Notes: a model not told the origin generated them from the letters alone. Positions 10,611-21,977 are shown, counted from the first letter of the stretch. The stretch is DNA of 64,000 bases from Tepidimonas ignava (GCF_004342625.1 NZ_SMAH01000001.1:1-64000); one strand, 5' to 3'. Numbers and translations: made by a program.

Positions 10611-11516
10611 ATGGCTTCACCGATGACCGCTCGACCCGACCCGCTCAGCCTGCAGCCGCCGCTGCCCGACGTGCAAACCCAAGCCGCCGCCGACGCGGCG
10701 CGCGCGCTGGCCGAGGACGTGGGCCCCGGCGACCTGACCGCGGCGCTGGTGGACGAGCAGCTCACGATGCGCGCGCGCGTGCTGGCACGCCAGGACGCCG
10801 TGGTGTGCGGCCGGCCGTGGGTGGAGGCCGCGCTGCATGCGCTTGACCCGTCGGCGCGCTGGAGCTGGCACGTGGCCGAAGGGCAACGTGTGGCGGCCGG
10901 TGGCACGGTGTTCGAGGTGCAGGCCCACGCCCGCGCCCTGCTGAGCGCCGAGCGCACGATGCTGAACTTTTTGCAAACCCTGTCGGCGGTGGCCACCCAC
11001 ACGCGCCGCTACGTGGATGCGGTGGCGGGCACGCGCGCGCGCATCTGCGACACGCGCAAAACCCTGCCGGGGTTGCGTGTGGCGCAAAAGTACGCGGTGC
11101 GCGTGGGCGGCGGGCTCAACCATCGGCTGGGGCTGCACGACGCCATCCTGATCAAGGAAAACCACATCGCCGCGGCCGGGGGCGTGGCCGCCGCGCTGCA
11201 GCGCGCGCAGGCGCTGGCGCCGCAGGCGCTGTTCGTGCAGATCGAGGTCGAGACGCTGGCCCAGTTGGACGAAGCCCTGGACGCCGGCGCGCGGTTGATC
11301 CTGCTGGACAATATGGACCTGGCGACGCTGCGCGAGGCGGTGCGGCGCAACGACGCTCACCCCGGCGGCGGGGCGGTGTTGGAGATTTCGGGCGGCGTGA
11401 CGCTGGCCAACGTGCGTGCGTTGGCGGAGACGGGCGTGGACCGCATCTCGGTGGGGGCGCTGACCAAGGACGTGCAGGCGGTGGACCTGTCGATGCGGCT
11501 GCTGCCCTGCGCGTGA
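10611..11516 (+). CDS. nadC: Nicotinate-nucleotide pyrophosphorylase (carboxylating)
   Basis: About 301 residues. It converts quinolinate and PRPP to nicotinate mononucleotide in de novo NAD synthesis. Seen are the EDVGPGDLT N-terminal motif, TRKTLPGLR, the KENH lysine motif and the ILLDNM strand. The start is uncertain: in-frame ATGs at 10602, 10605, 10611 and 10623 all lack a clear ribosome site. The product is consumed downstream of NadA, whose gene follows by 27 bases. nadB is not in the window. Confidence 0.93.
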   Translation: MASPMTARPDPLSLQPPLPDVQTQAAADAARALAEDVGPGDLTAALVDEQLTMRARVLARQDAVVCGRPWVEAALHALDPSARWSWHVAEGQRVAAGGTVFEVQAHARALLSAERTMLNFLQTLSAVATHTRRYVDAVAGTRARICDTRKTLPGLRVAQKYAVRVGGGLNHRLGLHDAILIKENHIAAAGGVAAALQRAQALAPQALFVQIEVETLAQLDEALDAGARLILLDNMDLATLREAVRRNDAHPGGGAVLEISGGVTLANVRALAETGVDRISVGALTKDVQAVDLSMRLLPCA

Positions 11517-11543
11517 GCGCGCCGTGGGCATAGGAAGGCGAAG

Positions 11544-12641
11544 ATGGAACATGTGATCGAAGTCGAAGTGGAGCAGCCCGCGTGCACAACGCGCCACGCC
11601 TGGGCGCGCGTGCCCGAGGAGCCTTCCCCCGCCGAGCGCGAGGCCCTCAAGGCCCGCATCCGCACGCTGCTGCGTGAGCGCGACGCCGTCATGGTGTCGC
11701 ATTACTACGTGCACCCCGATTTGCAAGACTTGGCGGAGGAAACCGGCGGCATCGTCAGCGACAGCCTGGAGATGGCGCGTTTTGGCCGCGACCACCCGGC
11801 GCGCACGTTGGTGGTGTCAGGCGTGCGCTTCATGGGCGAGACGGCCAAAATCCTGTCGCCGGACAAGACCGTGCTGATGCCGGACCTGGACGCGACCTGC
11901 TCGTTGGACGTGGGCTGCCCCCCGGACGATTTTGCGGCCTTTCGGGCCCAGCACCCGGACCGCACGGTGGTGGTGTACGCCAACACCAGCGCCGCCGTCA
12001 AAGCGCAGGCCGACTGGGTGGTGACGTCGAGCTGCGCGTTGGACATTGTGCGCGCGCTCAAGGACGCCGGCCACAAGATCCTGTGGGCGCCGGACAAGCA
12101 CCTGGGCGGCTACATCCAGCGCGAGACCGGCGCCGACATGGTGCTGTGGAAGGGCTCGTGCGTGGTGCACGACGAGTTCAAAGCCTTCGAGCTGGAGGCG
12201 CTGCGGCGCGAATACCCCGAGGCCAAGGTGCTGGTGCACCCGGAAAGTCCGGCTGCGGTGGTGGCGCAGGCCGATGTGGTGGGGTCGACTTCGCAGATTC
12301 TGCAGGCGGCCGCCACGCTGGACGCCAAGGTGTTCATCGTCGCCACCGACAACGGCATGATGCACAAGTTGCGCCAGCGCCACCCGGACAAGCTGTTTTT
12401 GGAAGCGCCCACAGCCGGCTCCAGCGCCACCTGCAAGAGCTGCGCGCACTGCCCGTGGATGGCGATGAACGGCCTGCGCGGGGTGCTGCAGGTGCTGGAG
12501 ACGGGCCTCAACGAGGTGCACGTGGACCCGGCGCTGATCCCACGGGCACGGCGGCCGATCGAGCGCATGCTGGCGTTCACGGCCGCGCGCAAGCGCGGCG
12601 AGCCGCTGGGGGCCTTGGTGCCGCATCTGGGGGCGGCCTGA
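11544..12641 (+). CDS. nadA: Quinolinate synthase
   Basis: 365 residues. It makes quinolinate from iminoaspartate and dihydroxyacetone phosphate. Three conserved cysteines that bind the [4Fe-4S] cluster are visible, in the DVGCPPDD segment, the TSSCALD segment and near the C-terminus in [19 protein letters not shown] and the VGSTSQ motif fit the family. The start at 11544 follows GGAAGG (11533-11538). It forms an operon with nadC. Confidence 0.95.
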   Translation: MEHVIEVEVEQPACTTRHAWARVPEEPSPAEREALKARIRTLLRERDAVMVSHYYVHPDLQDLAEETGGIVSDSLEMARFGRDHPARTLVVSGVRFMGETAKILSPDKTVLMPDLDATCSLDVGCPPDDFAAFRAQHPDRTVVVYANTSAAVKAQADWVVTSSCALDIVRALKDAGHKILWAPDKHLGGYIQRETGADMVLWKGSCVVHDEFKAFELEALRREYPEAKVLVHPESPAAVVAQADVVGSTSQILQAAATLDAKVFIVATDNGMMHKLRQRHPDKLFLEAPTAGSSATCKSCAHCPWMAMNGLRGVLQVLETGLNEVHVDPALIPRARRPIERMLAFTAARKRGEPLGALVPHLGAA

Positions 12642-12744
12642 GCCCCAATCCCCCATGGGCGGTGGGGCGATCATCCACCACCGTCCGGGCTGGCGGCGGC
12701 AGTCGCCGTAGCATGGTCGCCCGAGCATTGATGAAGGTGGGGTC

Positions 12745-13383
12745 ATGCGAGCGATGGGTCGGCGGTGGGCGTTGTGGGCGACGTGGGTCGCGGCCCCTGC
12801 CATGGCCCTGACGCTGGACGACGTGGCCCGTGAAGGCGAGCTGCGCCTGTTGGCCGAACGGCCCGACCCCGGCGCGTACCGCTACGAGGCCGACGTGCAC
12901 ATCGACGCCGCGAGCCTGGAGCAGGGTCTGGTGACGATGCGCACCTGCCACCGCCAGCTCGACCCCACGCACCGCATCGTCGTCGCTTTCAACCCCCAGC
13001 GCGTGCGGCGCATCGACATCGCCAGCGTCGAGGGGGTGGGGCGCGCGTGGGTCGAGGGGCGGCGTGTCGAGCTGGCCGACGTGCAACGGGGGGCGCAGGT
13101 GTGCATCGACCTGGTCAGCCAGGCGTTGGAGCCGGATGGCCCCGACCGCTGGCGGCTACACGCGGGGCCACTGATGCGGCGTTACCTGGACGGCTACCTG
13201 CCGATGGAGGCCACGTTGCACGTGCGCTGGCCGCCAGGTCTGTTGCAAGTGACGGGCACCTCACCCGCCCCTCAGCCCGGCGTCGAGCTCAGCGTGCGCC
13301 CCGACGGCGGCACGCTGCACATCATCTTCGCGGGGCGGCTGTCGGCCACGTGGGGGTTGCAACGCCCAACCCAGCCGCACTGA
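12745..13383 (+). CDS. Predicted secreted protein of unknown function
   Basis: 212 residues, not recognised. It begins with a short signal peptide (MRAMGRRWALWATWVAAPAMA, likely cleaved after AMA), so the rest should be periplasmic or secreted. The mature part has two Cys (in MRTCHRQ and QVCIDL) that could form a disulfide, and an alternating pattern suggesting a beta-rich fold. The start follows AAGGTGGGG at good spacing. It converges on the DUF2442 gene, 12 bases away. No operon partner is apparent. Confidence 0.75.
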   Translation: MRAMGRRWALWATWVAAPAMALTLDDVAREGELRLLAERPDPGAYRYEADVHIDAASLEQGLVTMRTCHRQLDPTHRIVVAFNPQRVRRIDIASVEGVGRAWVEGRRVELADVQRGAQVCIDLVSQALEPDGPDRWRLHAGPLMRRYLDGYLPMEATLHVRWPPGLLQVTGTSPAPQPGVELSVRPDGGTLHIIFAGRLSATWGLQRPTQPH

Positions 13384-13395
13384 CGAAAGAGGGCA

Positions 13396-13677
13396 TCAGC
13401 TCGCTGGCGTGTTGTCGGTAACCGCCGCGTCGCTTGGCGCGGGTACGCTGAGTTCGTACAGCGTTTCGGGTGCGATGTCGAGGTTGCCTGGCCACGCCAC
13501 GGTTCCCCATGCGACGTGGGCCGCTTCGAAAACGCCGGGGGACCGCAGGCGCTGAAAAGGTGCCCGGTCCAGCAGCGGGGTCATGTCGAACAAGCGCGTC
13601 TCACCGTTGTCGAAACGCAACCACAAACGCCATGCCGGCAGCGGCCGGACTTCGACGACATCCCACAGAGGCTTCAT
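13396..13677 (-). CDS. DUF2442 family protein
   Basis: 93 residues. The pattern VVEVRPLPAWRLWLRFDNGE, then FDMTPLL and WPGNLDIAPETLYE is that of DUF2442. The family is small and widespread, usually lies right after a DUF4160 gene, and has been discussed as part of toxin-antitoxin-like pairs; its biochemistry is unknown. AAGGAG lies nine bases before the ATG at 13677. Here the upstream DUF4160 gene is frameshifted, so this member may now be an orphan. Confidence 0.85.
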   Translation of the reverse strand: MKPLWDVVEVRPLPAWRLWLRFDNGETRLFDMTPLLDRAPFQRLRSPGVFEAAHVAWGTVAWPGNLDIAPETLYELSVPAPSDAAVTDNTPAS

Positions 13678-13708
13678 CGTGCATGGCTCCTTGACCGGCA
13701 ACGCCGGC

Positions 13709-13962
13709 TTATTGCAACGGCGCAATACGAAACGGCTCCACGCCTTCCTGGGTCAGTGCCCAATCGGCCATCAGCTCCTCACGGTGCAGTTCAATCCAAG
13801 CCTGCACGAGTTTGAGCTGGCGCAGGGGAAGTCGCCTGCCAGCACCTCGCCCGTGTCAATGGCCACGGCCGCTTTGGCGCCCTGGTAGCGCACGTGGATA
13901 TGCGGACGGTGGTGCTGGCCCCGATCTTCGTAAAAGAGCGCCACCACGATGCCATAAAACAT
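13709..13962 (-). pseudogene. DUF4160 family gene with a one-base frameshift
   Basis: Read from ATG at 13962, the frame gives MFYGIVVALFYEDRG and RPHIHVRYQGAKAAVAIDTG, ending the conserved part at GEVLAGDFP. In the neighbouring frame the family continues directly: LRQLKLVQAWIELHREE, then LMADWALTQEG and VEPFRIAPLQ with TAA at 13711-13709. The switch is at about 13826-13830 (TTCCCCTGC); one missing base in the C-run explains it. The total length of 254 bases is one short of 85 codons. It lies 31 bases upstream of DUF2442 on the same strand. It could be real decay or a sequencing error; without the shift the product is 84 residues. Confidence 0.85.
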
Positions 13963-14036
13963 GCTGATGACAGGCGTGGCACGACCCTTCGATGAAGGCT
14001 CGGGGCAGTGTAGCACCACGGGCCGCGCCGCGGCGG

Positions 14037-16157
<2,121 letters not shown>

Positions 16158-16160
16158 CTA

Positions 16161-16175
16161 TTTCATGATATGAAA
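16161..16175. promoter_or_regulatory. Inverted repeat TTTCAT-N3-ATGAAA upstream of aceA
   Basis: TTTCATGATATGAAA has perfect 6-base arms and lies in an AT-rich patch between the thiC riboswitch and aceA. It has the look of a dimer-binding operator. It is about 257 bases before the aceA start, so it could also serve thiC, whose leader begins nearby. No regulator gene is adjacent. Confidence 0.4.
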
Positions 16176-16261
16176 AGGCGGTTCGTCATTCTGAAAGCCA
16201 GGCCTGCCGAGGACGTGCGGTTGCCCCTGTGGGCATGGAACGTCATGTCATTATGCGGAAA

Positions 16262-16276
16262 GTAGTTTCTAACTAC
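16262..16276. promoter_or_regulatory. Inverted repeat GTAGTT-N3-AACTAC upstream of aceA
   Basis: GTAGTTTCTAACTAC has perfect 6-base arms. It is the second of three inverted repeats in the 376 bases between the riboswitch and aceA. It lies 22 bases left of the large 19-base-arm repeat. The half sites differ in sequence from the other two repeats, so a different factor would be expected. Confidence 0.4.
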
Positions 16277-16298
16277 CTGTTTTTTAAGTCGTAAAAAT

Positions 16299-16344
16299 AG
16301 TCTTCTATAAGACACAAGACTGGTGTTGTGTCTTATAGAAGACT
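16299..16344. promoter_or_regulatory. Perfect 19-base-arm inverted repeat, likely aceA operator
   Basis: The left arm AGTCTTCTATAAGACACAA (16299-16317) and right arm TTGTGTCTTATAGAAGACT (16326-16344) are exact reverse complements around an 8-base spacer. Each arm contains a near-palindrome, TCTTCTATAAGA and TCTTATAGAAGA, so this is a pair of related sites rather than one. It directly abuts the -10 candidate TATACT. No T-run follows, so it is not a terminator. A very similar site occurs at 56578-56589. Confidence 0.7.
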
Positions 16345-16350
16345 TATACT
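16345..16350 (+). promoter_or_regulatory. Candidate -10 element of aceA
   Basis: TATACT directly follows the large inverted repeat and lies 83 bases before the aceA ATG. The -35 position falls inside the repeat and is not a good match, which would suit a promoter that is controlled from the palindrome. Confidence 0.45.
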
Positions 16351-16432
16351 GAAGTCAAGGCGGCGCGCCCCTGGTTGCCCGTCTCCGCCACCCGGTTTGT
16401 TCACCACCTTTTTGTCGACAAGGAGTCTGACC

Positions 16433-17752
16433 ATGACGCAACCCGTGAGCCGTGAGCAGCAGATCGCTGCGCTGGAAAAAGACTGGGCCGAAAACCCGCG
16501 CTGGAAAGGCATCAAGCGCGGCTACAGCGCCGCCGACGTGGTGCGCCTGCGCGGCTCGCTGCAAATCGAGTACACGCTGGCCAAGCGCGGCGCCGAAAAG
16601 CTGTGGCGCCTGATCAACGGCGAGGCCAAGAAGGGCTACGTCAACGCCTTTGGCGCGGTGACGGCGGGTCAGGCCATGCAGCAGGCCAAGGCGGGCCTGG
16701 AAGCGGTGTACCTGTCGGGCTGGCAGGTGGCGGCCGACGCCAACACCTCCGAAACCATGTACCCCGACCAGTCGCTGTACGCCTACGACTCGGTGCCGAC
16801 GATGGTGCGGCGCATCAACAACACCTTCAAGCGCGCCGACGAGATCCAGTGGAGCCGCGGCATCGGCCCCGGTGACGCGGGCTACATCGACTACTTCCTG
16901 CCGATCGTGGCGGATGCCGAGGCGGGCTTCGGCGGCGTGCTCAACGCCTTCGAGCTGATGAAGAACATGATCGCCGCGGGCGCGGCGGGCGTGCACTTCG
17001 AAGACCAGCTCGCCGCCGTCAAGAAGTGCGGTCACATGGGGGGCAAGGTGCTGGTGCCGACGCAGGAAGCGGTGGAAAAGCTGATCGCGGCGCGCTTTGC
17101 CGCCGACGTGATGGGCGTGCCCACCATCGTGCTGGCGCGTACCGACGCCGAAGCGGCCAACCTGCTGACCAGCGACCACGACGCCAACGACCGTCCGTTC
17201 CTGACCGGCGAGCGCACGCAGGAGGGCTTTTTCCGCGTCAAGAACGGTCTGGAGCAGGCCATCAGCCGCGGCGTGGCCTACGCGCCCTACGCCGACCTGG
17301 TGTGGTGCGAAACCGGCACGCCGGACCTGGGCTTTGCGCGTGAGTTCGCCCAGGCCATCCACGAAAAGTACCCCGGCAAGCTGCTGGCTTACAACTGCTC
17401 GCCCAGCTTCAACTGGAAGAAAAACCTCGACGACAAGACGATCGCCGAGTTCCAGGACAAGCTGTCCGAGCTGGGCTACAAGTACCAGTTCATCACGCTG
17501 GCCGGCATCCACATCAACTGGTACAACACGTTCATGTTCGCCTACCACTACGCGCGCGGCCAGGGCATGAAGCACTACGTCGACATGGTGCAAGAGCCCG
17601 AGTTCAAGGCGCGCGAACTGGGCTACACGTTCGTGTCGCACCAGCAAGAGGTCGGTGCGGGCTACTTCGACGACGTCACCACCGTTATCCAAGGTGGCAG
17701 CTCCAGCGTCAAGGCGCTGGCCGGCTCGACCGAGGAAGAGCAGTTCCACTGA
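16433..17752 (+). CDS. aceA: Isocitrate lyase
   Basis: 439 residues. It splits isocitrate to glyoxylate and succinate, the entry to the glyoxylate shunt for growth on acetate or fatty acids. The catalytic signature KKCGHMGGK carries C199. Further matches are [17 protein letters not shown] and [17 protein letters not shown] at 16420-16425 supports the ATG at 16433; the frame extends upstream through the inverted repeat without family similarity. Malate synthase is not in the window. Three inverted repeats upstream suggest tight carbon-source control. Confidence 0.97.
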   Translation: MTQPVSREQQIAALEKDWAENPRWKGIKRGYSAADVVRLRGSLQIEYTLAKRGAEKLWRLINGEAKKGYVNAFGAVTAGQAMQQAKAGLEAVYLSGWQVAADANTSETMYPDQSLYAYDSVPTMVRRINNTFKRADEIQWSRGIGPGDAGYIDYFLPIVADAEAGFGGVLNAFELMKNMIAAGAAGVHFEDQLAAVKKCGHMGGKVLVPTQEAVEKLIAARFAADVMGVPTIVLARTDAEAANLLTSDHDANDRPFLTGERTQEGFFRVKNGLEQAISRGVAYAPYADLVWCETGTPDLGFAREFAQAIHEKYPGKLLAYNCSPSFNWKKNLDDKTIAEFQDKLSELGYKYQFITLAGIHINWYNTFMFAYHYARGQGMKHYVDMVQEPEFKARELGYTFVSHQQEVGAGYFDDVTTVIQGGSSSVKALAGSTEEEQFH

Positions 17753-17804
17753 TCAGGGTCGGTTGCCGGGGCCCCGCTGGGTTGCCCCGGCGCCGAACGT
17801 CGCG

Positions 17805-17845
17805 CAACCGGCGTGGTCGCCATGGCCCCGCCGGTTGTTTGTTTG
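17805..17845 (+). terminator. Intrinsic terminator after aceA
   Basis: Arms CAACCGGCG (17805-17813) and CGCCGGTTG (17829-17837) form a perfect 9-base stem with a 15-base loop, followed by TTTGTTTG. It lies 52 bases past the aceA stop and just before the tail of the convergent nitroreductase gene. Confidence 0.75.
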
Positions 17846-17855
17846 ATGAGGCGGT

Positions 17856-18434
17856 TCAGACCAGGCGGCAGGCCTCGTCGAACGGCAGCCGCGGGCTGCG
17901 CGGGAACAGCCCGGCCGGATCGCCGTAGCCCAGGTTGCAGATGAAGTTGGTGCGCACGGTGGTGCCGGCCCAAAACGCCGCGTCCACCGCGGCGGCGTCA
18001 AAGCCGCTCATCGGCCCGCAGTCCAAGCCCAGCGCACGCGCGGCCAGGATGAAGTAGCCGCCTTGCAGGCTGCCGTTGCGCAGCGCCGTCGCCTGGATCA
18101 GCGCCTCGTTGCCGGCGAACCAGTTGCGCGCGTCCGGGTTGTGTGGGAACAGCCGCGGCAGTTGCTCGTAAAACGCCATGTCCATGCCCAGGATGGCCGT
18201 GACAGGGGCTGCCGCCGTTTTGGCGCGGTTGCCCTCCATCAGACACGGCAGCAGGCGCGCCTTGGCTTCGGGCGAGCGCACGAACACGATGCGCGTGGGG
18301 CTGCAGTTGGCCGACGTCGGCCCCCATTTCATCAGGTCGTACAGGCGCACCAACAGCTCGTCGGGCACCGGTTTGGGCTGCCAGGCGTTGTGGGTGCGGG
18401 CGTGGTCGAACAGTTGTTCGGTCGTGATCTGCAT
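17856..18434 (-). CDS. Nitroreductase-family protein, RutE-like malonic semialdehyde reductase
   Basis: 192 residues, close to RutE (about 196). Family features are [12 protein letters not shown] for FMN phosphate binding, then [19 protein letters not shown] and CGPMSGFD. RutE-type enzymes reduce malonic semialdehyde to 3-hydroxypropionate, or act as general nitroreductases; the substrate here is not shown. The ATG at 18434 gives the standard [18 protein letters not shown] start. No rut pyrimidine genes are nearby, so the role is open. It is divergent from thrS. Confidence 0.85.
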   Translation of the reverse strand: MQITTEQLFDHARTHNAWQPKPVPDELLVRLYDLMKWGPTSANCSPTRIVFVRSPEAKARLLPCLMEGNRAKTAAAPVTAILGMDMAFYEQLPRLFPHNPDARNWFAGNEALIQATALRNGSLQGGYFILAARALGLDCGPMSGFDAAAVDAAFWAGTTVRTNFICNLGYGDPAGLFPRSPRLPFDEACRLV

Positions 18435-18550
18435 CGGGTGTGGCTCCATGCGATGGACGAGAGCCGGCATTGTGCCAAGGCGCCAGGGCCCGCGCCCGGT
18501 GTGCGAAAATCGATCTCTTGTTGGTTTGCCCGCCTTGCCGAGCTTCATCG

Positions 18551-20476
18551 ATGATCCAGATCACGCTGCCCGACGGTTCGCAACGTAGCTTTGACGCCCC
18601 CGTGACGGTGGGGCAAATCGCCGCCGCCATCGGCCCCGGCTTGGCCAAGGCGGCCCTGGCGGGCAAGGTGCAGTACAGCGACGAGGCCGCGCCTCGGGCG
18701 GTGGACCTGTCGTACCCCGTGGAGCGCGACGCGCGGGTGTGGATCCTCACACCCAAAGACCCCGAGGGGGTGGAAATCATCCGCCACTCGACCGCGCACC
18801 TGCTGGCCTGGGCGGTCAAGGAGCTGTACCCGGACGCGCAGGTGACCATCGGCCCGGTGGTGGAGGACGGCTTCTATTACGACTTTGCGTACAAGCGCCC
18901 CTTCACGCCCGAGGACCTGGCCGCCATCGAAGCCAAAATGACTGAGCTGGCCGCGCGCGACGAGCCGGTGGTGCGCCGGGTGCTGCCGCGCGACGAGGCG
19001 GTGGCGTACTTCAAGGGGCTGGGCGAGCACTACAAGGCCGAGATCATCGCCAGCATCCCCGAGGGCGAGACGATCAGCCTGTACCGCGAGGGCGGCTTCG
19101 AGGACCTGTGTCGCGGGCCGCACGTGCCCAGCACCGGCAAGCTCAAGCACTTCAAGCTGATGAAGGTGGCCGGGGCGTACTGGCGGGGCGACCACCGCAA
19201 CGAGCAGTTGCAGCGCATCTACGGCACCGCGTGGGCCAGCAAAGAGGAGCTGCAGGCCTACCTGCACCGGCTGGAGGAAGCCGAGCGGCGCGACCACCGC
19301 AAGCTGGGCAAGGAGCTCGATCTGTTTCACATCGACGACCACGCGCCGGGGCTGGTGTTTTGGCACCCCAAGGGTTGGGCGCTGTGGCAGCAGGTCGAGC
19401 AGTACATGCGCCAGGTCTACCGCGACAACGGGTACCTGGAGGTCAAGGGGCCGCAAATCCTGGACAAAGCCCTGTGGGAAAAGACCGGCCACTGGGACAA
19501 GTACCGGGACAACATGTTCATCACCGAAAGCGAAAAGCGCGACTACGCGATCAAGCCGATGAACTGCCCGGGGCATATCCTGATCTTCAAGCAGGGCATC
19601 AAGAGCTACCGGGACCTGCCGCTGCGCTACGGGGAGTTTGGCCAGTGCCACCGCAACGAACCGTCGGGCGGCCTGCACGGCATCATGCGCGTGCGTGGCT
19701 TTACGCAGGACGACGGCCACATCTTCTGCACCGAAGACCAGATCCTGGCCGAGTGCGACGCGTTCACACGCTTGCTCAAAAAGGTCTATGCCGACTTTGG
19801 CTTCACCGAGATCCTGTACAAGGTCTCGACACGGCCGGCGGCGCGCATCGGCTCGGACGAGCTGTGGGACAAGGCCGAAGCCGCCTTGATGCAAAGCTTG
19901 CAGCAGTCGGGCTGCGCGTTCACGCTGTCGCCGGGCGAAGGGGCGTTTTACGGGCCCAAGATCGAGTACACGCTCAAGGATGCCATCGGCCGCGAATGGC
20001 AGTGCGGCACGATCCAGGTGGACTTCAACCTGGCCGAGCGGCTGGACGCCGAGTACGTGGCCGAAGACGGCAGCCGCAAGCGCCCCGTGATCCTGCACCG
20101 CGCCATCGTCGGCAGCCTGGAGCGCTTCATCGGCATCCTGATCGAGCAGCACGCCGGCGCGCTGCCGGTGTGGCTGGCGCCGGTGCAGGTGGCGGTGCTC
20201 AACATCACCGACGCGCAGGCCGACGCCTGTGGCGAAATTGCCAACACCTTGCGCCAACACGGCGTTCGCGTCGCGCTGGATCTTGGCAACGAAAAGATCA
20301 CCTATAAAATCCGCCAGCAGGCGTTGCAAAAAGTGCCTTACATCCTCGTCGTCGGGGACAAGGAGCGCGCCAGCGGCACCGTGTCGGTGCGCGCGCGCGG
20401 CAACCAAGACCTGGGCGTGATGCCGGTGCACGACTTCATCCAGCGCCTGCGCGACGACGTCGCTGCCAAACGTTAG
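18551..20476 (+). CDS. thrS: Threonine--tRNA ligase
   Basis: 641 residues, full length. Domains in order are TGS (1-64), the SAD editing domain with HSTAHLLA and a DEVRQ-type region, the class II catalytic core with KPMNCPGH (zinc-binding Cys) and [10 protein letters not shown], and a C-terminal anticodon domain. The start at 18551 gives [11 protein letters not shown]. It heads the cluster thrS-infC-rpmI-rplT-pheST-ihfA; infC begins 27 bases after its stop. Confidence 0.97.
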   Translation: MIQITLPDGSQRSFDAPVTVGQIAAAIGPGLAKAALAGKVQYSDEAAPRAVDLSYPVERDARVWILTPKDPEGVEIIRHSTAHLLAWAVKELYPDAQVTIGPVVEDGFYYDFAYKRPFTPEDLAAIEAKMTELAARDEPVVRRVLPRDEAVAYFKGLGEHYKAEIIASIPEGETISLYREGGFEDLCRGPHVPSTGKLKHFKLMKVAGAYWRGDHRNEQLQRIYGTAWASKEELQAYLHRLEEAERRDHRKLGKELDLFHIDDHAPGLVFWHPKGWALWQQVEQYMRQVYRDNGYLEVKGPQILDKALWEKTGHWDKYRDNMFITESEKRDYAIKPMNCPGHILIFKQGIKSYRDLPLRYGEFGQCHRNEPSGGLHGIMRVRGFTQDDGHIFCTEDQILAECDAFTRLLKKVYADFGFTEILYKVSTRPAARIGSDELWDKAEAALMQSLQQSGCAFTLSPGEGAFYGPKIEYTLKDAIGREWQCGTIQVDFNLAERLDAEYVAEDGSRKRPVILHRAIVGSLERFIGILIEQHAGALPVWLAPVQVAVLNITDAQADACGEIANTLRQHGVRVALDLGNEKITYKIRQQALQKVPYILVVGDKERASGTVSVRARGNQDLGVMPVHDFIQRLRDDVAAKR

Positions 20477-20503
20477 TGTTTTTTCGAGCAAAGGAACCGA
20501 ACC

Positions 20504-21109
20504 ATCGCTACCCCGCGTCCCAGCAACTTCCGTGACCGCCGCCAGCGTGAGGAGCGGCAGCACCGCCTCAACCGCGAAATCACCGCGCCCGAAGTGCGCC
20601 TGACCGGCCCTGACGGTCAGCAAATCGGTGTGGTGCCTCTCCAAGAGGCGCTGCGCATGGCCGGCGAGCTTGACGTCGACCTGGTCGAGATCGCCCCGAT
20701 GGCCAACCCGCCGGTGTGTCGGCTGATCGACTACGGCAAGTTCAAGTACGCCGAGCAAAAGAAGGCCGCCGAGGCCAAGGCCAAGCAAAAGGTCATTGAG
20801 GTCAAGGAAGTGAAGTTCCGCCCCGCCACCGACGAGGGCGACTACCAGGTCAAGATGCGCAACATCCGGCGCTTCCTGGACGAAGGCGACAAGTGCAAGG
20901 TGACGCTGCGCTTTCGCGGGCGCGAGATCACCCACCAGGAGCTGGGGTTGGCGTTGCTGGAGCGCATCCGCAACGAGCTGGGCGACAGCATCGTTGTCGA
21001 GCAGTTCCCCAAGCTCGAAGGCAAGCAGATGATCATGATGATCGCGCCGGCGCGCAAAAAGGGTGCCGCCAAGGCCGACAGCGCCAAGGCCGAGCAGCCA
21101 GCCGCCTGA
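20504..21109 (+). CDS. infC: Translation initiation factor IF-3, AUC start codon
   Basis: 201 residues when read from ATC at 20504; an AAAGGAA ribosome site ends nine bases before it. The protein begins (I/M)[18 protein letters not shown], the normal Burkholderiales N-terminus. The next in-frame ATG is 90 bases later and would remove the conserved N-terminal segment [14 protein letters not shown]-3 discriminates against non-standard starts and represses its own AUU/AUC-started mRNA, so the codon is a regulatory device. The C-terminal domain with [17 protein letters not shown] is intact. Confidence 0.93.
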   Translation: MATPRPSNFRDRRQREERQHRLNREITAPEVRLTGPDGQQIGVVPLQEALRMAGELDVDLVEIAPMANPPVCRLIDYGKFKYAEQKKAAEAKAKQKVIEVKEVKFRPATDEGDYQVKMRNIRRFLDEGDKCKVTLRFRGREITHQELGLALLERIRNELGDSIVVEQFPKLEGKQMIMMIAPARKKGAAKADSAKAEQPAA

Positions 21110-21152
21110 AGCTCGTCCCCGGTCGGGGTCGGTGCGCCGCCCGGGCGGCTGC

Positions 21153-21158
21153 TATAAT
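21153..21158 (+). promoter_or_regulatory. Candidate -10 of an internal rpmI-rplT promoter
   Basis: TATAAT lies in the 175-base gap between infC and rpmI, right after a 14-base palindrome GCCGCCCGGGCGGC (21136-21149). No good -35 is visible. A transcript from here would carry a leader of about 120 bases before rpmI, the place where L20-type autoregulation acts in enterobacteria. Confidence 0.4.
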
Positions 21159-21284
21159 GGCGCGCTTTCCAAGCGACAAGCACCCGAAGGCCAGGCGTTC
21201 AAGCAAAGACCGTCGTCGGTGGGCAGCCGCGGCGGCGCCTTGCGGGTGTGTCAAGTCCAAACCCGAAACCAAGGACGAGCCATC

Positions 21285-21488
21285 ATGCCCAAGATGAAAA
21301 CCAAAAGCAGCGCGAAAAAGCGTTTTCGCGTGCGCCCCGGCGGCACGGTCAAGCGTGCGCAGGCCTACAAGCGCCACATCCTGACCAAGAAGACGACCAA
21401 GAACAAGCGCCAACTGCGCGGAATGGTCAACGTGCATGAGACCAACATGGGTCACATCGCACAGATGATGCCCTACGCCGGCCTGTGA
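21285..21488 (+). CDS. rpmI: 50S ribosomal protein L35
   Basis: 67 residues, normal length. It begins [20 protein letters not shown] and ends in the typical [13 protein letters not shown]-type tail. The ATG at 21285 is preceded by AAGGA at about 9 bases. It lies between infC and rplT; rplT starts 36 bases after its stop. Confidence 0.97.
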   Translation: MPKMKTKSSAKKRFRVRPGGTVKRAQAYKRHILTKKTTKNKRQLRGMVNVHETNMGHIAQMMPYAGL

Positions 21489-21524
21489 TCGGCGGCTGAC
21501 CCGTAACGTAACAAGGAGCAAGCC

Positions 21525-21896
21525 ATGCCTCGCGTCAAACGTGGTGTCACCGCCCGCGCCCGTCACAAGAAAGTCCTGGCCCTGGCCAAGGGTTTCCGTG
21601 GTCGCCGCAAAAACGTCTTCCGCGTCGCCAAGCAGGCGGTGATGAAGGCGCAGCAGTACGCGTACCGCGACCGTCGAGCCCGCAAGCGCGTCTTCCGCCA
21701 GCTGTGGATTGCGCGCATCAACGCCGCCGCGCGTGAGCTGGGCCTGACCTACAGCCAGTTCGCCAACGGCCTGCGCCAAGCCGCCATCGAGATCGACCGC
21801 AAGGTGCTGGCCGACCTGGCCGTGCACGACAAGGCGGCCTTCGCCGCCATCGTCGAGCGCGTCAAGGCCGGTCTGGCGCAGGGCGCCGCGGCGTAA
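21525..21896 (+). CDS. rplT: 50S ribosomal protein L20
   Basis: 123 residues. It begins [19 protein letters not shown] and carries the [10 protein letters not shown] and [17 protein letters not shown] motifs of L20, which binds 23S rRNA early in assembly. AAGGAG precedes the ATG. In many bacteria it also represses rpmI-rplT by binding the leader. A terminator follows 43 bases after the stop. Confidence 0.97.
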   Translation: MPRVKRGVTARARHKKVLALAKGFRGRRKNVFRVAKQAVMKAQQYAYRDRRARKRVFRQLWIARINAAARELGLTYSQFANGLRQAAIEIDRKVLADLAVHDKAAFAAIVERVKAGLAQGAAA

Positions 21897-21939
21897 CGTT
21901 GCCGCACCGCGCGCTGCCGTGGGCGGCGCTGCGACCCCG

Positions 21940-21977
21940 ACGGGCCAGTCGCCTCAGCGCGCTGGCCCGTTTTGTTT
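21940..21977 (+). terminator. Intrinsic terminator between rplT and pheS
   Basis: ACGGGCCAG (21940-21948) pairs perfectly with CTGGCCCGT (21962-21970) and is followed by TTTGTTT. It would end or attenuate the thrS-rplT transcript before pheS. Because pheST lies behind it, read-through or attenuation is possible; no leader peptide rich in Phe was found. Confidence 0.75.

Noticed and set aside
16299-16344. The large inverted repeat as a terminator or insertion-sequence end
   Set aside because: There is no T-run on either side, no transposase, and the repeat sits exactly at a promoter with a related site at another promoter.
18545-20935. A 796-codon open frame antisense to thrS and infC
   Set aside because: Shadow of the coding strand; thrS and infC are complete with known motifs.
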